This document shows positions 11,385 through 23,051 of a stretch of 64,000 nt of DNA, in pieces. Position numbers and translations under genes: made by a program. The notes beneath the pieces are model-generated. The model had not been told where the DNA came from. It saw only the letters and a list, made by a program, of their open reading frames with translations, and did not search any database. Source of the stretch: Proteles cristata cristata (lineage: Eukaryota > Chordata > Mammalia > Carnivora > Hyaenidae); the NCBI GenBank assembly GCA_017311185.1, contig JAESUZ010001294.1, positions 1,302,001-1,366,000 on the forward strand, read 5' to 3'. Each line of letters begins with the position of its first letter. The first letter of the stretch is position 1.

Positions 11385-11475
11385 CAGGGCTGTCCAATAG
11401 AACTTTCTAGGATGGTGGAAATATTCTTTCTGCACTAGCCAGTGCACAGGCACATGGATCTGTGCTGTTCAGGAA
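11385..11475. mobile_element. Short hAT-like MER relic
   Basis: The text 'gctgtccaatagaactttct' plus 'gccagtgcacaggcacatgg' recalls a common mammalian non-autonomous hAT-type element ('tgtccaatagaactttctg ... gccacatgtggct'). Only about 90 bp remain recognisable. Confidence 0.5.
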
Positions 11476-11479
11476 GCAC

Positions 11480-11830
11480 ACAGGGAGCCGGGGGTGCGGG
11501 TCTAGATGGCGAAGTTACTCAGGTCTTAGATTCCTACCAAAAACTACTGAAGGAAAATCAGAGCTAAAGCTTCTAAAAGGACCGGCATTCAACCAGTACG
11601 CTATCCCCTCCCACACATCCACACACCTTTTCTGGGCATTTTGATGCTTGAAAAAGACACTGCTCATTAACCTGCACCAAACTAGAAAACTGCCCACGAT
11701 GCCCTCTGGCCACAAGGCAGGGTCATCTAAAAAGTGGGTGTGAACACGCCGGAGGGAAAAGAACAGGTATTTTGTAGCTAAATCCTTACTGAATCCAGTT
11801 TGTCCTCTGAGCCAAGGGACCCATGCATCA
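11480..11830. other. Unassigned non-coding DNA
   Basis: No repeat or gene recognised; short open frames only. Confidence 0.45.
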
Positions 11831-11832
11831 GG

Positions 11833-11998
11833 CTAGGACTTGAGTCTCTGCTCCTTAGTTACAGGACTTTGGCCAAATCATCCCCGTTTCCTCATTGGTA
11901 AAATTGGAATAACAGGACCCACCCTGCCTACCTCAAATGAGTCAATGCCTATCATGAGCTAGCACCTACAGCTCTGAATTGTAGTAATGCGTTCTAGC
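11833..11998 (+). repeat. MIR
   Basis: 'acttgagtctctgctcctta', 'ggactttggccaaatcatcc', 'gtttcctcattggtaaaatt' and 'aatgagtcaatgcctatcat' follow the MIR consensus in order over about 160 bp. Confidence 0.8.
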
Positions 11999-12289
11999 AC
12001 TGTTTACTCATTTGAAAAAGAAAACCAGATGGGCGTGGTTTTCTTAAAAAAACAAACAGCAGCTCCATAAATGTGTTACACCTCAGCCCCTCCAAGCTCT
12101 TATCAGACACCTAAGCCACATGTGCGTAAAGAGGTCAGGAGCCCCTTCTGCGTAACCACTCACTCTGGGCTGCTCTTCACTAACTTTCCAGGGGACTTGG
12201 GGCAGGAGAGGGAGTGAAAGATTAGAGGAGGGAAGATTCTGGATCATTCCAAGATGCCTAGTCAAGTTCTACAGCTCATTCGCTCCCCT

Positions 12290-12535
12290 CTTTCAGGTAT
12301 CTCTACAGAGCTGCCCTTCTCCATAAAGCCCTCCCCTCTGTACAAAAGAACCTTCTTTTTCTCCATGGCACTGACTACTGCACAGACCACATCTTTATTT
12401 AAATTTCTCCCTCCACCCAGTAGAACAGAGGCTCCATGAGACCAGGGGGTTGATCTTGTCATTCTTTTATTTCCCGGCATCTAGCAGAGTGTCTGCTATA
12501 TAGTAAAAGCTTAATTCAGCAAATTAATGAATGAT
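12290..12535 (+). repeat. L2 3' end
   Basis: The order 'cagaggctccatgagaccag', 'ggttgatcttgtcattcttt', 'cccggcatctagcagagtgt' and 'taattcagcaaattaatgaa' corresponds to the L2 3' end ('tagaatgtaagctccatgag ... cctggcacatagtaggtgct'). Confidence 0.65.
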
Positions 12536-12539
12536 GACA

Positions 12540-14090
12540 CATCACTGGACAACCTATGAAATCTCAAGATACATGGAAATAGCCTGAATTAACATATTCA
12601 AAAACACCCAAAGTCACTTTGGGAGCTTTTAAAGGTTATTTTATGAGGGCTTCGTAAAAATCAGTTCTGCTTTTGACTTTCTATGTGATGCTCCCAAAAT
12701 TGACTCTCCTGGGATGGACACGAGGTATGGCAGCAAAATGTTTGCTGGTGCTTCTTGGCGAAAAAAATGCAACACAAATCATATCTAGACGTTCAAATGC
12801 TTCTTTCCTTCGCGGAGCTGGGTCCTAGCGAAGCTCAAATGCATAGGGGTACCCAATAAAATTCATTCTGGAATAAAAGCTTAGTTCTTAAATGGGCTCT
12901 GCTCTGAATGGAATAGAATAAATTCCCCCAGTGGGGAAATTCTTCTTCGGGCTGCAATAACAGCAGCTAGAGCAATATATTACCCTAGGGGCCAGATGAA
13001 ACTCTGCCAAGGGCTGGAAGCTTCCCACCCATGCTCAGTAGGCTCTGTTCTAGGACACCGCACCCTGCTCACACATACCTATCTAATTGGTAGTCCGTGG
13101 CTGTGCTCGTACCACTTCAAAACACCAGCCATCTAGCCCAAAACCTTGTTCCCCCTGACCTAATGCAAAATTAACATCTGGGGAATGGGACAGCATGTGT
13201 GCGTCTGTGTGTGTGCAACTCGTGTGTTATTTCACTTTGATAGTTTGCTTTGGCAGACGGCTCCAAGCCTGCAACGTTTTGACAGATTGAAGGCTACCAG
13301 GGCCTTTGGCAAACAAATCACACACTCCCCTCCAAGCGGCGGGGGAAGCCATGTTCCTCTCAAGACTTTCCGATTCACCTTGCGGTAGAAATAACTGAAC
13401 CTTACACACGGGAACACACAGGGGCGGGGGGTGGGGGGGGCGACGCGGGATGCCATCTACCCAGTATCCTTGTAGATTTCAAACACTCCATCATTTCATT
13501 TCCTCGTGTAGAAAATGATGTTCACTGAAAGTCGGCACGAGATTTACATCATGGAATCTGGGCTTCTGGATTTCACCTTGGCCACCCCCTCCCCGCCCCC
13601 CACATCGATCATCAACCCCAGGGAGGATGGATCGTGTCACAGCCACTGTGTACCTAGGATTACCTCCATGAACTCAACACCACTTGAGCATATCAAGTAA
13701 CAAAACAAGGAAAACAGGAGGGGGAAAATACCCTACCTTACTTCTTTTCTTCCTCAGTTAATACAACTCAAGAGATACTTGGGGAGCCATCTGGAGACTA
13801 GTAAAATCATACTGACCTTAGCAAAAGAGAGTCCAACTCTTAGCGCTGAAGTGAAATCTCTACCTACTATTCTCTGAAGCTGAAAAGGCTTTGCTAAGCT
13901 TGCTTTCACCAGTTCGACCCCCTGCCATTCTCTGACACCAGTTAAGAACAAAGGCAGCAAGAGAGGGAGACAGGTTACAAATGACATCAGACCATGAAGC
14001 CTTGATGGCTACCAATGACCTCAATGCTTGCGATTATTATTTCATTCCATCTCCACAACCATCCTACCAGACGCTTTCGTTATATTCGCT
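12540..14090. other. Unassigned non-coding DNA
   Basis: No transposable element recognised. The part around 12870-12990 reads like evenly unique sequence and might be conserved non-coding DNA. A G-rich run lies at 13421-13441. Open frames up to 77 codons on both strands are unsupported. Confidence 0.45.
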
Positions 14091-14094
14091 TTGC

Positions 14095-14222
14095 AGGTGA
14101 GGAAATTGAGGCACAGAGAGGCAAAGCCACTTGTCAAAGGGCACACACACCTAAGTGGCAAAGGCTGATTTCAAAGCCAGCAGTCAGACCCTTGGCCTGG
14201 ACCCTTAACCACCATGCTCTGG
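14095..14222 (-). repeat. MIR, antisense
   Basis: 'gaggaaattgaggcacagag', 'aggcaaagccacttgtcaaa', 'cagcagtcagacccttggcc' and 'cccttaaccaccatgctctg' match the reverse complement of MIR in order. Confidence 0.8.
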
Positions 14223-14229
14223 GGCCTCA

Positions 14230-16320
14230 TTAACACAACACACCTTTAAACCAAGCATTTGCATTTCATCACATCAATTTTCTTCCCCGTTCTCATGAGC
14301 CTGTGGCTTCACACATCTGTTTTACTTTCTGTCATGCTTGCAAAAATAAGCAGAAAGTAAGTACATGTGATAAAACCTGGTTTATCCAGCCTCACTAGAG
14401 AACATTCTAAATTTTAAAATAATGGAAGCTCACCATTTCAATCCCAAACTTAAACAAATGCACTCTATTTATGTTCCTGATTTCTTATACGGAGTATGCT
14501 GAGCTCAAGTAACCGTTTTTAGATGGCTCAGAATCACCAGGGTGACTATCAGTCCATTTGTGGAGCACAGGGGGATGGCCTTGGAGCAGAGCAGGTTGAA
14601 AGGCCCGCGCCTGGGGTTCTCTGAACCCAGCCTGCCCTTTGCCGTCTCCTCCCGGCCATCAGGCATCACTTGCTATACCGTGGACAAGCCTGTGCCTTCT
14701 CAACTTGGCTTCCTTCAGGTCGGCCTTGGCCTCAGAACCAATCTGAACCCAAACCAAGACCAACAGGCTCAGGAAAAAGGCCTGCCTAGCTCTGCGTGGG
14801 GCCAACATCTCCAATTTAGAGCGTGCATTCACAGACACCTATTCTATGCATATTGGTTTTTATTGCTTATTTCTAGGTTCTCAACTCTTCTCAGCCATTT
14901 GTGTCCTCTGGCCCAGGGCCTCTGGGCAAAGTGAGGTGGCTATCACTGCTCGGCTTTCTAAGACCCATCACCCTTTGATAAATTCCCCTCCTCAATGGCA
15001 GATTTCTCAAGAAAATGGTTTCCAATCCATCTCTGCAGCTAGTAGACAATCAACAGAGCTCTGGTCCCATCTCAGGACCAATGAATAGCGAGCAAATGAA
15101 AGAACAGGAGGCTGGAATGAAGCGAGAGAGAAAGAAGAACCAGAGGGAAGAAAGAGGGATGGGTCACCAAAGAGACGCAAAGAGCTCCTGGCCCGACACT
15201 CTAGCAATGAAGTGTTTTTAAAGCGCATCCCAGAATTCTCCGTTGGGAAAATAAAAGAACTGGAAAAAGGAAGTCAATCCTAAATTAGGAAGATTTCCAT
15301 GAGTTGGGTAGTTATGGGTTCCAGTCCCCGGGGGAGGGAGGGGGTAATGTTAACCTGAAGCCTATAAATCCACTTGGGTCCATAAGGAATGGGTAGCTGG
15401 CAGCCCAGTGATCACACCTTGACTCCACTGGACCCCTTTGGGTACAGAATGTTCTAGCAAATCCCACAGTCGAGTACTGAGTGATGAGGACATGCTCCAG
15501 GTGCAGGGCTGTGCCAGGCATAAAGAAAAATCAATACTGTCTGAACACTTGCCATCATTTTATAGGTAGGGGTTTGCCAGGGCATTCCTCCAAAAAACGA
15601 TTTTATTTCCTCTTAGCCTCACTGCCTACCATTCAGATGGCTCTCCTACCAGGCTTCCCCTAAAAGATTCCAGCAGGCTCTTCCCCGGCGCACTCGGACT
15701 GGTCTGCTCCCAACAGAGGAGTTGTCTTCATACAGAGTCAACCACGTTCCCAACCCCGTGTGCGCCAGCTGCTTCGGAATGGCATGAAAATATTCAGATA
15801 GTACACAAACCCACGAATAGTGCACAAAAAGAAGGAGTCGTTGTTAGCCGTTTCTATGAAAATGAAGTTGAATGCTCTGGAAAGACTCAATGAGGGCAAG
15901 TAGCCAAGAAAAAAAAAAAAAACTGCTGGCAAATTAGGTGTGGATGAGACAACTGTAAATGATTAGGGGCAAAAATAATAAAAATCTAGAATCATCTGAA
16001 CTCAGATCGCTTTGCAAATGTCTTTAAATTCTCACTCCACGTGAAAGAAACGCAAATGGAAACCTCAGATAATGTTGACGGGTGTGGTTTGTGCAAGAAG
16101 GACAATCAGGAGTTCGTGCTCAAAGAAAAGTCCTTGGGCCCGTATCAAAAACTAGTGAGTAAATGTACATGTGTTTTAAGTTAAAAATAAACTGTTAAAG
16201 GTGTGTGTGTATCATTTGTACGATTTGCTGCTTTAACCTGCTTTTGTAATTAACTAGCAATCCTCATCAGGAAATAAAAATGTTCTACTTTCTTTCTTGT
16301 ACCCAAAAGATCATTATCAA
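14230..16320. other. Unassigned non-coding DNA (about 2.1 kb)
   Basis: No repeat recognised. A 130-codon plus-strand frame at 14542-14934 has no splice or promoter support and no recognisable domain. Around 16020-16120 the sequence has E-box and GATAAT-like words and could be conserved non-coding DNA. Confidence 0.45.
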
Positions 16321-16324
16321 CTCA

Positions 16325-16410
16325 TTCGTTCAGTAGTCAACAAATGTTTATTCAGTATTAACTGGGTAGTGATTTAGCTGCGGGCTACACAAAGTCTGTC
16401 CTGCCCTATT
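16325..16410 (+). repeat. Short fragment of ancient 'attcaacaaatatttattg' repeat
   Basis: 'tcgttcagtagtcaacaaat', 'gtttattcagtattaactgg' and a short following segment resemble the start of the ancient repeat seen at 7847 and 60030. It is cut by the SINE pair to the right. Confidence 0.4.
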
Positions 16411-16422
16411 AACATGATGAAG

Positions 16423-16672
16423 ATTTAAAAAAATTTTTTTCAATGTTTCTTTATGATTTATTTTATTTTTTTTTTTTACCATTTATTTTGAGAGACAGAG
16501 AGCATGAGCAGGAAAGGGGCAGAGAGAGAGAGGGAGACACAGAATCTGAAGCAGGCTCCAGACTCTGAGCTGTCAGCACAGAGCCCCATGCGGGGCTCGA
16601 ACCCACGGGCTGTGAGATCACGACCTGAGCTGAAGTCAGACGCTTAACCGACTGAGCCATCCAGGAGCCCCC
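16423..16672 (-). mobile_element. CanSINE, antisense, first of a tandem pair
   Basis: A T-rich tail, GAGAGACAGAGAGCATGAGC tract and an end in CGACTGAGCCATCCAGGAGCCCCC. It abuts a second antisense SINE with no unique DNA between them. The pair shares outer flanks aacatgatgaag (16411-16422) and aacatgattaag (16860-16871). Confidence 0.93.
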
Positions 16673-16859
16673 AGTGTTTATTTATTTTTGAGAGAGAGAC
16701 ATAGACAGAGCAGAGAGAGAGGGAGACACAAAATCCAAAGCAGGCTCCAGGCTCCAAAGTGGCAGCACAGAGCCCGACAAAAGGCTCGAACTCAAACTGT
16801 GCGATCATGACCTGAGCTGAAATCAGACGCTTAACCAACTGAGCCACCCAGGCACCCCA
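16673..16859 (-). mobile_element. CanSINE, antisense, second of a tandem pair
   Basis: It begins AGTGTTTATTTATTTTTGAGAGAGAG and ends in GAGCCACCCAGGCACCCC. It is more diverged in the middle than its neighbour. The neighbour probably inserted into its A-rich tail, leaving one shared outer target duplication. Confidence 0.93.
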
Positions 16860-16871
16860 AACATGATTAAG

Positions 16872-19318
16872 TGTAATACTAATAATCCAAACCTGGCCCC
16901 TCCACCTCTCTTTCTTCCTCCCCCCGCCACCCCTCCCTCCTCCCTCATCTTCCCCCCTTTTCCCCTCCATCATTTTCTCCTTCACTTCATTTCTCAGTCA
17001 CTGGCACAGGGTCACTGATTGAGCCCATGATCCTTCCCCATGACCACTAGTCTTCCACCCCTGAGGGGAGTCTCCATTTTCACCCATGAGTCATACCTCA
17101 AATATCACTATCTTGGTCATTCTCTTTCTTACACATACAGACACATCTTCTCAGCCACTTCTTTTTTCCTTTCTGTATCCAGGATCTTTTTCAGTTGCCC
17201 CAAGAACAGCCACCTTTCTCCTTCTCATTTCCTCAGTCCCCTCTCGCTGTATTTCTAAGTGAAGCAGCTGACAGGCATTACAGTACTATGACTTCACTAA
17301 AGTGTATATCAAGGCAAAGAAAAGCCTTACATTTCAGAAGACTAAAACCAGACACTTGACCTAGGGCCACCAACCGGTAAACCCCTTAAAATGATCCAGA
17401 ACTCTACTTCGTAAGATCTATAAAAATCACCATCGACCTCTGTAATCTAATTACGTCTGCATTTCTTCAAAACCTACTGTTCAAAAATAGGGATCACCCA
17501 ACTTTATTTCCTGCCAATTTAACCACTTGTCTGGCATGTGCGAGCATTGTGTTTTCCTTTCAAACATAAATGCTGTCAACTCTGCTGAAGCAATACTACG
17601 AGATACAAAATGAGCCCCCGACCATGCAGACTGGCTCTAAAGAGATTTTGTCAGCTGGCCATGGTAGGTAGCCAGCCACCTGTTATGCTGATTCTAGCTG
17701 AAACCTGTGTTTGCTTCCACTCAAAGGCTCCACTCAATTGCTGAACAAACTCATAAGGCTGTAACTGTCATATTAAAAAAAAAAAAAAGGTGTACCATTT
17801 GGAGCAAGACTTTAAGAACTATATGCACTTTGGTACCACTTAGCGTCATTTCGTCTTTTAACTTGTAACAGGTGACAAAGACTCCCTACTGTAGCCTAGA
17901 CTAACTGTTTGGCCCAAAATGGATTTTCCCTGCCCTGAATTTTGTGCAGCCTCCAGGCTTATCCAGTGTTCAAAGACAACTTGCTAACCAGCTCCATCAA
18001 GAGTTAAAATGTTAGTGTTCTTTCTGCTACTGGGTTTAACAGTGATTCTTTTTATTACTGTCAGACTTTGAGCAGGGCGGAGATAGTCTTGCCAGGCTAA
18101 TACTTCGGGCTTTTCTGTCCTTTGCAATGAGGGGGAAGGTGGCTTTCTGTTTCTCTGTGGCTTGGCAAACACTGGGGAGGGATTTTAAGACTAAATCTCT
18201 GCGTATCAGAATTGTGAATCCCCTTCCATGTTTTTTCATCTCAGGGATTTTCTTGGCAGCTCACTTCTAATTTGGACCTGTTGCCCTATAGGTAAAGAAA
18301 TCTTCCAGCTTTTCCCATGGATCTTTATGCATTTGGTTGCCTTGATAAATATAAAACAACGACAACAACAAAACTTAACTGTGTGTGTGTGTGTGCACGT
18401 GTGAGATCTACCGATGTTATCAAAGACTTCTCACTCTTAAAGTAAACATAGCCCTTTCCCCAGAACACTTTCTAAGGCGTTAAAACAAAAGCCATTCTAG
18501 TTTTTTTTTTTTTTTCAGATTAAACTAGATTTATAAGGCCCTTGAAACAAGATGCAAAACGGTTTATGAGTTTCAATGCAACACCTGGCTTAAGAAGAAG
18601 GAGACCTCATGGAATGTCCAACTGAGCTCTTGCAAAGAATCACCCATCCTGAGCTCACATTTTCTCTCCCCACTCCATGCAGCAGAACTCCTGAAGAAAC
18701 GTCCTGCTCAGTAGTCCTGTTTAAACAACCCCTTCAGAAGGATCCTAACTCTAGAGGCCTGTCCAGACTTCCCAGAGTTCCATCCCGAGGCCACACCGAG
18801 CTTTCACCTACTCCCACCCTGTTCCGTTCCAGCCATGGGCAATTTCTCTGAAATAACACCCAGGCTGGAGGTGAGCTTCCCCTCCAAAGGAGACAGCTTC
18901 TAACCACCAATCAGATCATTAAGGGAGGTCAACCGTTTTTACAGAGTCATCAATTAAAATTCCAAAATCCCATCATGAAAAAAACTTTGGGAGTTCTCCC
19001 AAGGAATGACCTTCCTGGGGACGCCTAGGTGGCCACCTTTCTGAGGGTCCTTTCTGTACTTGCAGGGGCCTTTCTGCTGCGGGCCAGACTCACACTCGTG
19101 GAAGATGGGGACCCCACCTTTGGTCATCTGCTGCTCTTTTCAATCCAGTTCAATATGAGACTGTGACCTCCATTTCTCTGTCTCCCTTTGGGTCCTGCTC
19201 AAATATGCTGTGGTTCTAAAGTAACCCAGGGGCCCACCTGCACTTCTCACTCCCCTGTGGTTATACAGCATTATTGTGGAGCATCCACAAACAGGATGCA
19301 TGCTCACGTGTTGAACTA
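16872..19318. other. Unassigned non-coding DNA (about 2.4 kb)
   Basis: Begins with a pyrimidine-rich tract (16898-16985). No repeat or gene is recognised afterwards apart from a (TG)n tract at 18379-18402 and short A/T runs. Open frames (up to 80 codons) are unsupported. Confidence 0.45.
16898..16985 (+). repeat. Polypyrimidine tract
   Basis: About 88 bases with almost only C and T, next to the 3' boundary of a SINE pair. Such mirror-like homopurine/homopyrimidine DNA can adopt triplex structure; no function is implied. Confidence 0.85.
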
Positions 19319-19319
19319 T

Positions 19320-19543
19320 CTTTTTTTAAGCTTATTTATTTTGAGAGAGAGTGAGCGTGCATACATGTGAGTGGGGGAGGTGCAGAGAGAGAGAGAGAGA
19401 GAGAAGGAGAGAGAGAATCCCAAGCAAGCTCAACACTGTCATTGCAGAGCCCCACACAGGGCTAGATCTCATGAACAATGAGATCATGACCTGAGCTGAA
19501 ACTAAGTGTCAGATACTTAACCAACTGAGCCACCAGGTGCCCC
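19320..19543 (-). mobile_element. CanSINE, antisense
   Basis: TTTTTTTAAGCTTATTTATTTTGAGAGAG, a long GA tract and an end in ACTGAGCCACCAGGTGCCCC. A weak flank match ('gaactatcttt' before, 'gaaatatcttt' after) suggests the target duplication. Confidence 0.92.
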
Positions 19544-19845
19544 GGTCTCGAAATATCTTTTAAACCTATTTTTTAAACTATGGGTTAAAAATGCAAACCT
19601 ACTAATTTACATTAGTTATCAAATACCAGCCCCGAATAGCCCTGTTAATGCTTGGATTTTGCAGAGACCTAAGAATGGAGCTTTTTCCTGACTTTGCTCT
19701 GACTGTGACACACTTGTGAATGATGTTAATGAAGAAGGTTCTACCTCTGCACAGTCTTTGGACTTCAGGCCTGCACACGTCTGTCCATGTAAAATTATAT
19801 AAGCAACTACAGACTAACGTGCACGCAGGTATGCGTGTGCACGCT

Positions 19846-19880
<35 letters not shown>

Positions 19881-20190
19881 AATTAAATGCCAGGCATTCG
19901 CCTAAGAGCAGCTGCCTGGCAAACGGTCTAGCCCTGATTGGCCAATCACACACAGCACCACCATAATAACACATTATAGACCATTTTACTTTTTATTGTA
20001 AGTTCTAAGCATTCAAGGCTAATGTATAGTTATGAAAGAAAAAAAGGTACAAGATATCCTTAGTGATTCAACTTTTAAATAAAAAAATCCTTCCTTCCCC
20101 ACTCTCTGCATCCTGAGTCTACTTATTTAAAGAGTCTCTTGAGGTTGCAAGATGAATTTCCTTCAGGAACTGCAATTATTTACCTTGTGG
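19544..20190. other. Unassigned DNA with a CA microsatellite
   Basis: A (CA)n run of about 15 units lies at 19848-19879. The rest shows no gene or recognised repeat. Confidence 0.45.
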
Positions 20191-20206
20191 ATCAAGATTT
20201 TCTTAA

Positions 20207-20410
20207 AACTTTTTTAACGTTTATTTATTTTTGAGAGAGAGAGAGAGAGAGGCAGAGTGTGAGTGGGGGAGGGGCAGAGAGGGAGACACAGAATCCGAAG
20301 GAAGCTGAGCTGTCAGCACAGAGCCCCACATGGGCTCGAACCCATGAACCGTGAGATCATGACCTGATCTTAAGTAGGACGCTCAACCGACTGAGCCACC
20401 CAGGTGCCCC
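20207..20410 (-). mobile_element. CanSINE, antisense
   Basis: TTTTTTAACGTTTATTTATTTTTGAGAG, GA tract, internal deletion around the TCTGAGCTGTCAGC block, and an end in GACTGAGCCACCCAGGTGCCCC. Flanks 'aagattttcttaa' (before) and 'aagagtttcttaa' (after) form an imperfect target duplication. Confidence 0.92.
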
Positions 20411-20884
20411 AAGAGTTTCTTAATGCTACACAGCTAACGCAAGTGCGAAATAAGCTAGATGCCAAGGCTTACATACAAGCTATCATCCATAAATCCTGAA
20501 TCCAAATATTTGTGCTGATCAACACAGACTCATTGACCTCCTAATGTGTAAATATTACAAATTCAAGCCTAGGAAATAAATTTAGTTTGATAAAACTACC
20601 GTTGGCCATTTTGTATACTGCGTTTTTACACAGCATTTGGACTGAAGAGTTTTACAAAGGGTCTATTGGGATCAATTTTTTAAAAATGCAGGTGAAGGTC
20701 ACAGATGTTTTGAGCATTAGGAACCAAAGAGGTCACTTGTTAAGTACACCAGACCAGCGGAGTCCAAGTCTGTAGTGATACAGCCAGAGGACAAAATCGT
20801 TTTAAGCTCTCCAGGTAATTCCACTGTGCAGCTGTGCTAAATATCTACGTATCCAGTAACGTCTTTATTTAAAAATAAGAATCT
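20411..20884. other. Unassigned non-coding DNA
   Basis: No repeat or gene recognised. Confidence 0.45.
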
Positions 20885-21110
20885 GGGGGTGCCTGAATGT
20901 CTGAGTCGGTTGGGTGTCCGACTTCGGCTCAGGTCATGATCTCATGGTCCGTGGGTTTTAGCCCCGCGTTGGGCTCTGTGCTGACAGCTCAGAGCCTGGA
21001 GCCTGCTTCGGATTCTGTGTCTCCCACTCTCTCTCTGCCATTCCCCCACTTGCTCTCTGTCTCTGTCTCTCAAAATAAAATAGAGACATAAAAAAATTAA
21101 TAAAAATAAT
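20885..21110 (+). mobile_element. CanSINE
   Basis: A GGGGGTGCCTGAATGTCTGAG head, a normal body (CGACTTCGGCTCAGGTCATG) and a CTCTCAAAATAAAATAGAGAC tail. A weak flank match of aaaaataa-type sequence is seen on both sides. Confidence 0.92.
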
Positions 21111-21396
21111 AATATGAACCCCAGAGGTCTCCCAGGAACTAGCAGAGCACCAGGTAGAACCCAAGCCACTTGGATCTCAGTCCGAGCACCTCATCACACA
21201 GGACATTGCTCCCTAGACTTCGGGGGGGGTTGGGGGTTGTGAATAGCAGACTTCTTACACACACGTACATAGTTGATCAAAAACGTCACTGGCATGCAGA
21301 CCCTCAAGTCTGGTTACTACTACAGAGACTATATAGTAAAACGCAAATATCAAATTTCCTATTCTCCTGTTTTCTTTTGAAAGGTTCTCCACTTAC
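21111..21396. other. Unassigned non-coding DNA (possible intron)
   Basis: Nothing recognised except a G-rich run near 21222. It would lie just downstream of the candidate exon at 21397-21504 on the minus strand. Confidence 0.4.
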
Positions 21397-21504
21397 CTGA
21401 GAAACCCCGCAAAGCAAGAAACCATGATGCCAGGTGTCCCGGAAAAAGCAAGGGCTCCTCTGAGATGGTACCAATTTTCTGTAGATGGGAGTAGTGTTCA
21501 ACTC
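21397..21504 (-). other. Candidate internal exon (108 nt), minus strand
   Basis: The donor is an exact consensus, TCTCAG|GTAAGTGG, with the exon ending at 21397. The acceptor TTGTTGTTCCTTCCATAG|GAG has a good pyrimidine tract and a branch-like TGCTAAG about 30 nt upstream. The segment is 36 codons, open in two of three frames (the third hits TGA at once). In phase 1 it reads on from the CpG-island exon, including GTISEEPLLFPGHLASWFLA, which I do not recognise. A second acceptor (CATCTACAG|AAAA, exon start 21478) is possible. Coding status is uncertain. Confidence 0.3.
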
Positions 21505-21774
21505 CTATGGAAGGAACAACAATATTATTCTTAGCATCAGTTGCTTAGGAAGATCCTAGAGCCTATGTGGGCCAATGAAACCAGAAGCCAGCAAATGGAA
21601 GCCATTAACATAAAAATGCCACTGTCCAGTTGTGGTTACAAGATGTCCCAATTGAAATCCAATTATACATGAACATGAGGTAACAAATTTATGGGACATT
21701 CGGCCCAGGCACTGATCCATAAAAGATGTTCAATAAACTACGATTAGTACGATTATCTCAGACTCTGGCTAATA

Positions 21775-21905
21775 CCAGAGTTGACATTAGGCAAACCTGC
21801 ATTGGAAATCCAGCTCTCTCTATTAAAGGCTACATGACAAAGTCATTTAGCTTCTGTGTGCCTTATTTTCCCAAACTGTACAGTAGGGGTAAAAATACTG
21901 CCTAA
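21775..21905 (+). repeat. MIR
   Basis: 'ccagagttgacattaggcaa', 'tacatgacaaagtcatttag', 'cttctgtgtgccttattttc' and 'agtaggggtaaaaatactgc' match MIR in order. The right part is duplicated by the SINE insertion at 21906. Confidence 0.75.
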
Positions 21906-22040
21906 CAGGGAACACCAGGGTGGCTCAGTCTGTTAAGCCCAAAAGTCTTAGTTCTGGCTCAGGTCATGATCTCACAATTTGTGAGATCAAGCCCTGCATC
22001 GGGCTCGGGCTCTGTGCTGACAGCATGGAGCCTGCTTGGG

Positions 22041-22078
<38 letters not shown>

Positions 22079-22164
22079 CCCCTCTCTACCTCTCCCGTGC
22101 TCCTTCCCTTTCTCTCTCTCTCTCACTCCCTCTCTGTCTCTCAAAATAAATAAATAAACTTAAA
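21906..22164 (+). mobile_element. CanSINE inserted in a MIR
   Basis: A GGGAACACCAGGGTGGCTCAG head, a diverged body (GTTAAGCCCAAAAGTCTTAG), long CT tracts and an AAATAAATAAATAAACTT tail. A 15-bp target duplication (aaaaatactgcctaa) lies at 21891-21905 and 22165-22179. Confidence 0.95.
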
Positions 22165-22189
22165 AAAAATACTGCCTAATAATAAAAAG

Positions 22190-22530
22190 AAATGACGTAC
22201 TGATACATTTACATCGTGATGCACCTCGAAAACATTATCTTGAGTTAAAGAAGCCACATATTACATGATTCCATTTATAGGAAATATTGGGAATAAGCAA
22301 ATCTATAGAGACAAAAAATACATTCACGATTGCCAGGGTCAGGAAGGCAGGGAGGGGATGAAGGGAGGTACAAGGTGTTCTCCTGGGGTGACACAAATGG
22401 TCTCCAATTACACTGTGCTGATGGCTGCACAACCCGTGAATGTATTAAACATCATTTAATTGGAGACGCTAAATTGGTGAGGTGTATGCTATGTGAATTA
22501 CATCTCAATGAAACCGGTTTAAAAAATACA
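22190..22530 (+). mobile_element. Old L1 3' region
   Basis: 'acatgattccatttatagga', 'agcaaatctatagagacaaa', 'ttgccagggtcaggaaggca' and 'tgctatgtgaattacatctc' follow the 3' end of middle-aged L1 elements in sense orientation. No coding capacity remains. Confidence 0.75.
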
Positions 22531-22790
22531 GCCTAAGGAGTTGCCACAGGTGGTGGGGATTGAGTGGGTGGACACGTGTCCTGTGCTCGGCCCGTGCCTG
22601 GCACCGAGCGACATTCATCACCAAGCAGCTCTGCTGGGATTGATGCAAGAAGAGGTCAAGCAACACTTCAAATGTGTTATCACAGGAAAAAGAGGAGGGT
22701 AGGACCCCCCCCCCCCACTACAAATATGCCGCTACTCGGAAGCCCTTACAAAACAGAACATGTTGATGTTGTCAAATGAGCCAGTGGTTT
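22531..22790. other. Unassigned DNA
   Basis: No repeat recognised. A C13 run lies near 22706. Confidence 0.4.
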
Positions 22791-22805
22791 TAAAGGTAAG
22801 TTATA

Positions 22806-23036
22806 GGGGCACCTGGGTGGTTTAGTCGGTTAAGCGTCCGACTTTGCTTAGGTCATGATCTCGCGGTTCGTGGGTTCGAGCCCCGCTTTGGGCTCTGTGC
22901 TGACAGCCAGCTCAGAGCCTGAAGCCTGTTTCAGAGTCTGTGACTCCCCTCTCTCTGACCCTCCCCTGCTCACGCTGTCTCTCTCTCTCTCTCTCTCCTA
23001 GAAATAAATAAAAAATATTAAAATAAAATAAAATAA
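22806..23036 (+). mobile_element. CanSINE (young felid subfamily)
   Basis: A GGGGCACCTGGGTGGTTTAGTC head, CAGCCAGCTCAGAGCCTGAAG variant and CCTAGAAATAAATAAAAAAT tail followed by AAAAT repeats. A perfect 15-bp target duplication (taaaggtaagttata) lies at 22791-22805 and 23037-23051. Confidence 0.96.
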
Positions 23037-23051
23037 TAAAGGTAAGTTATA

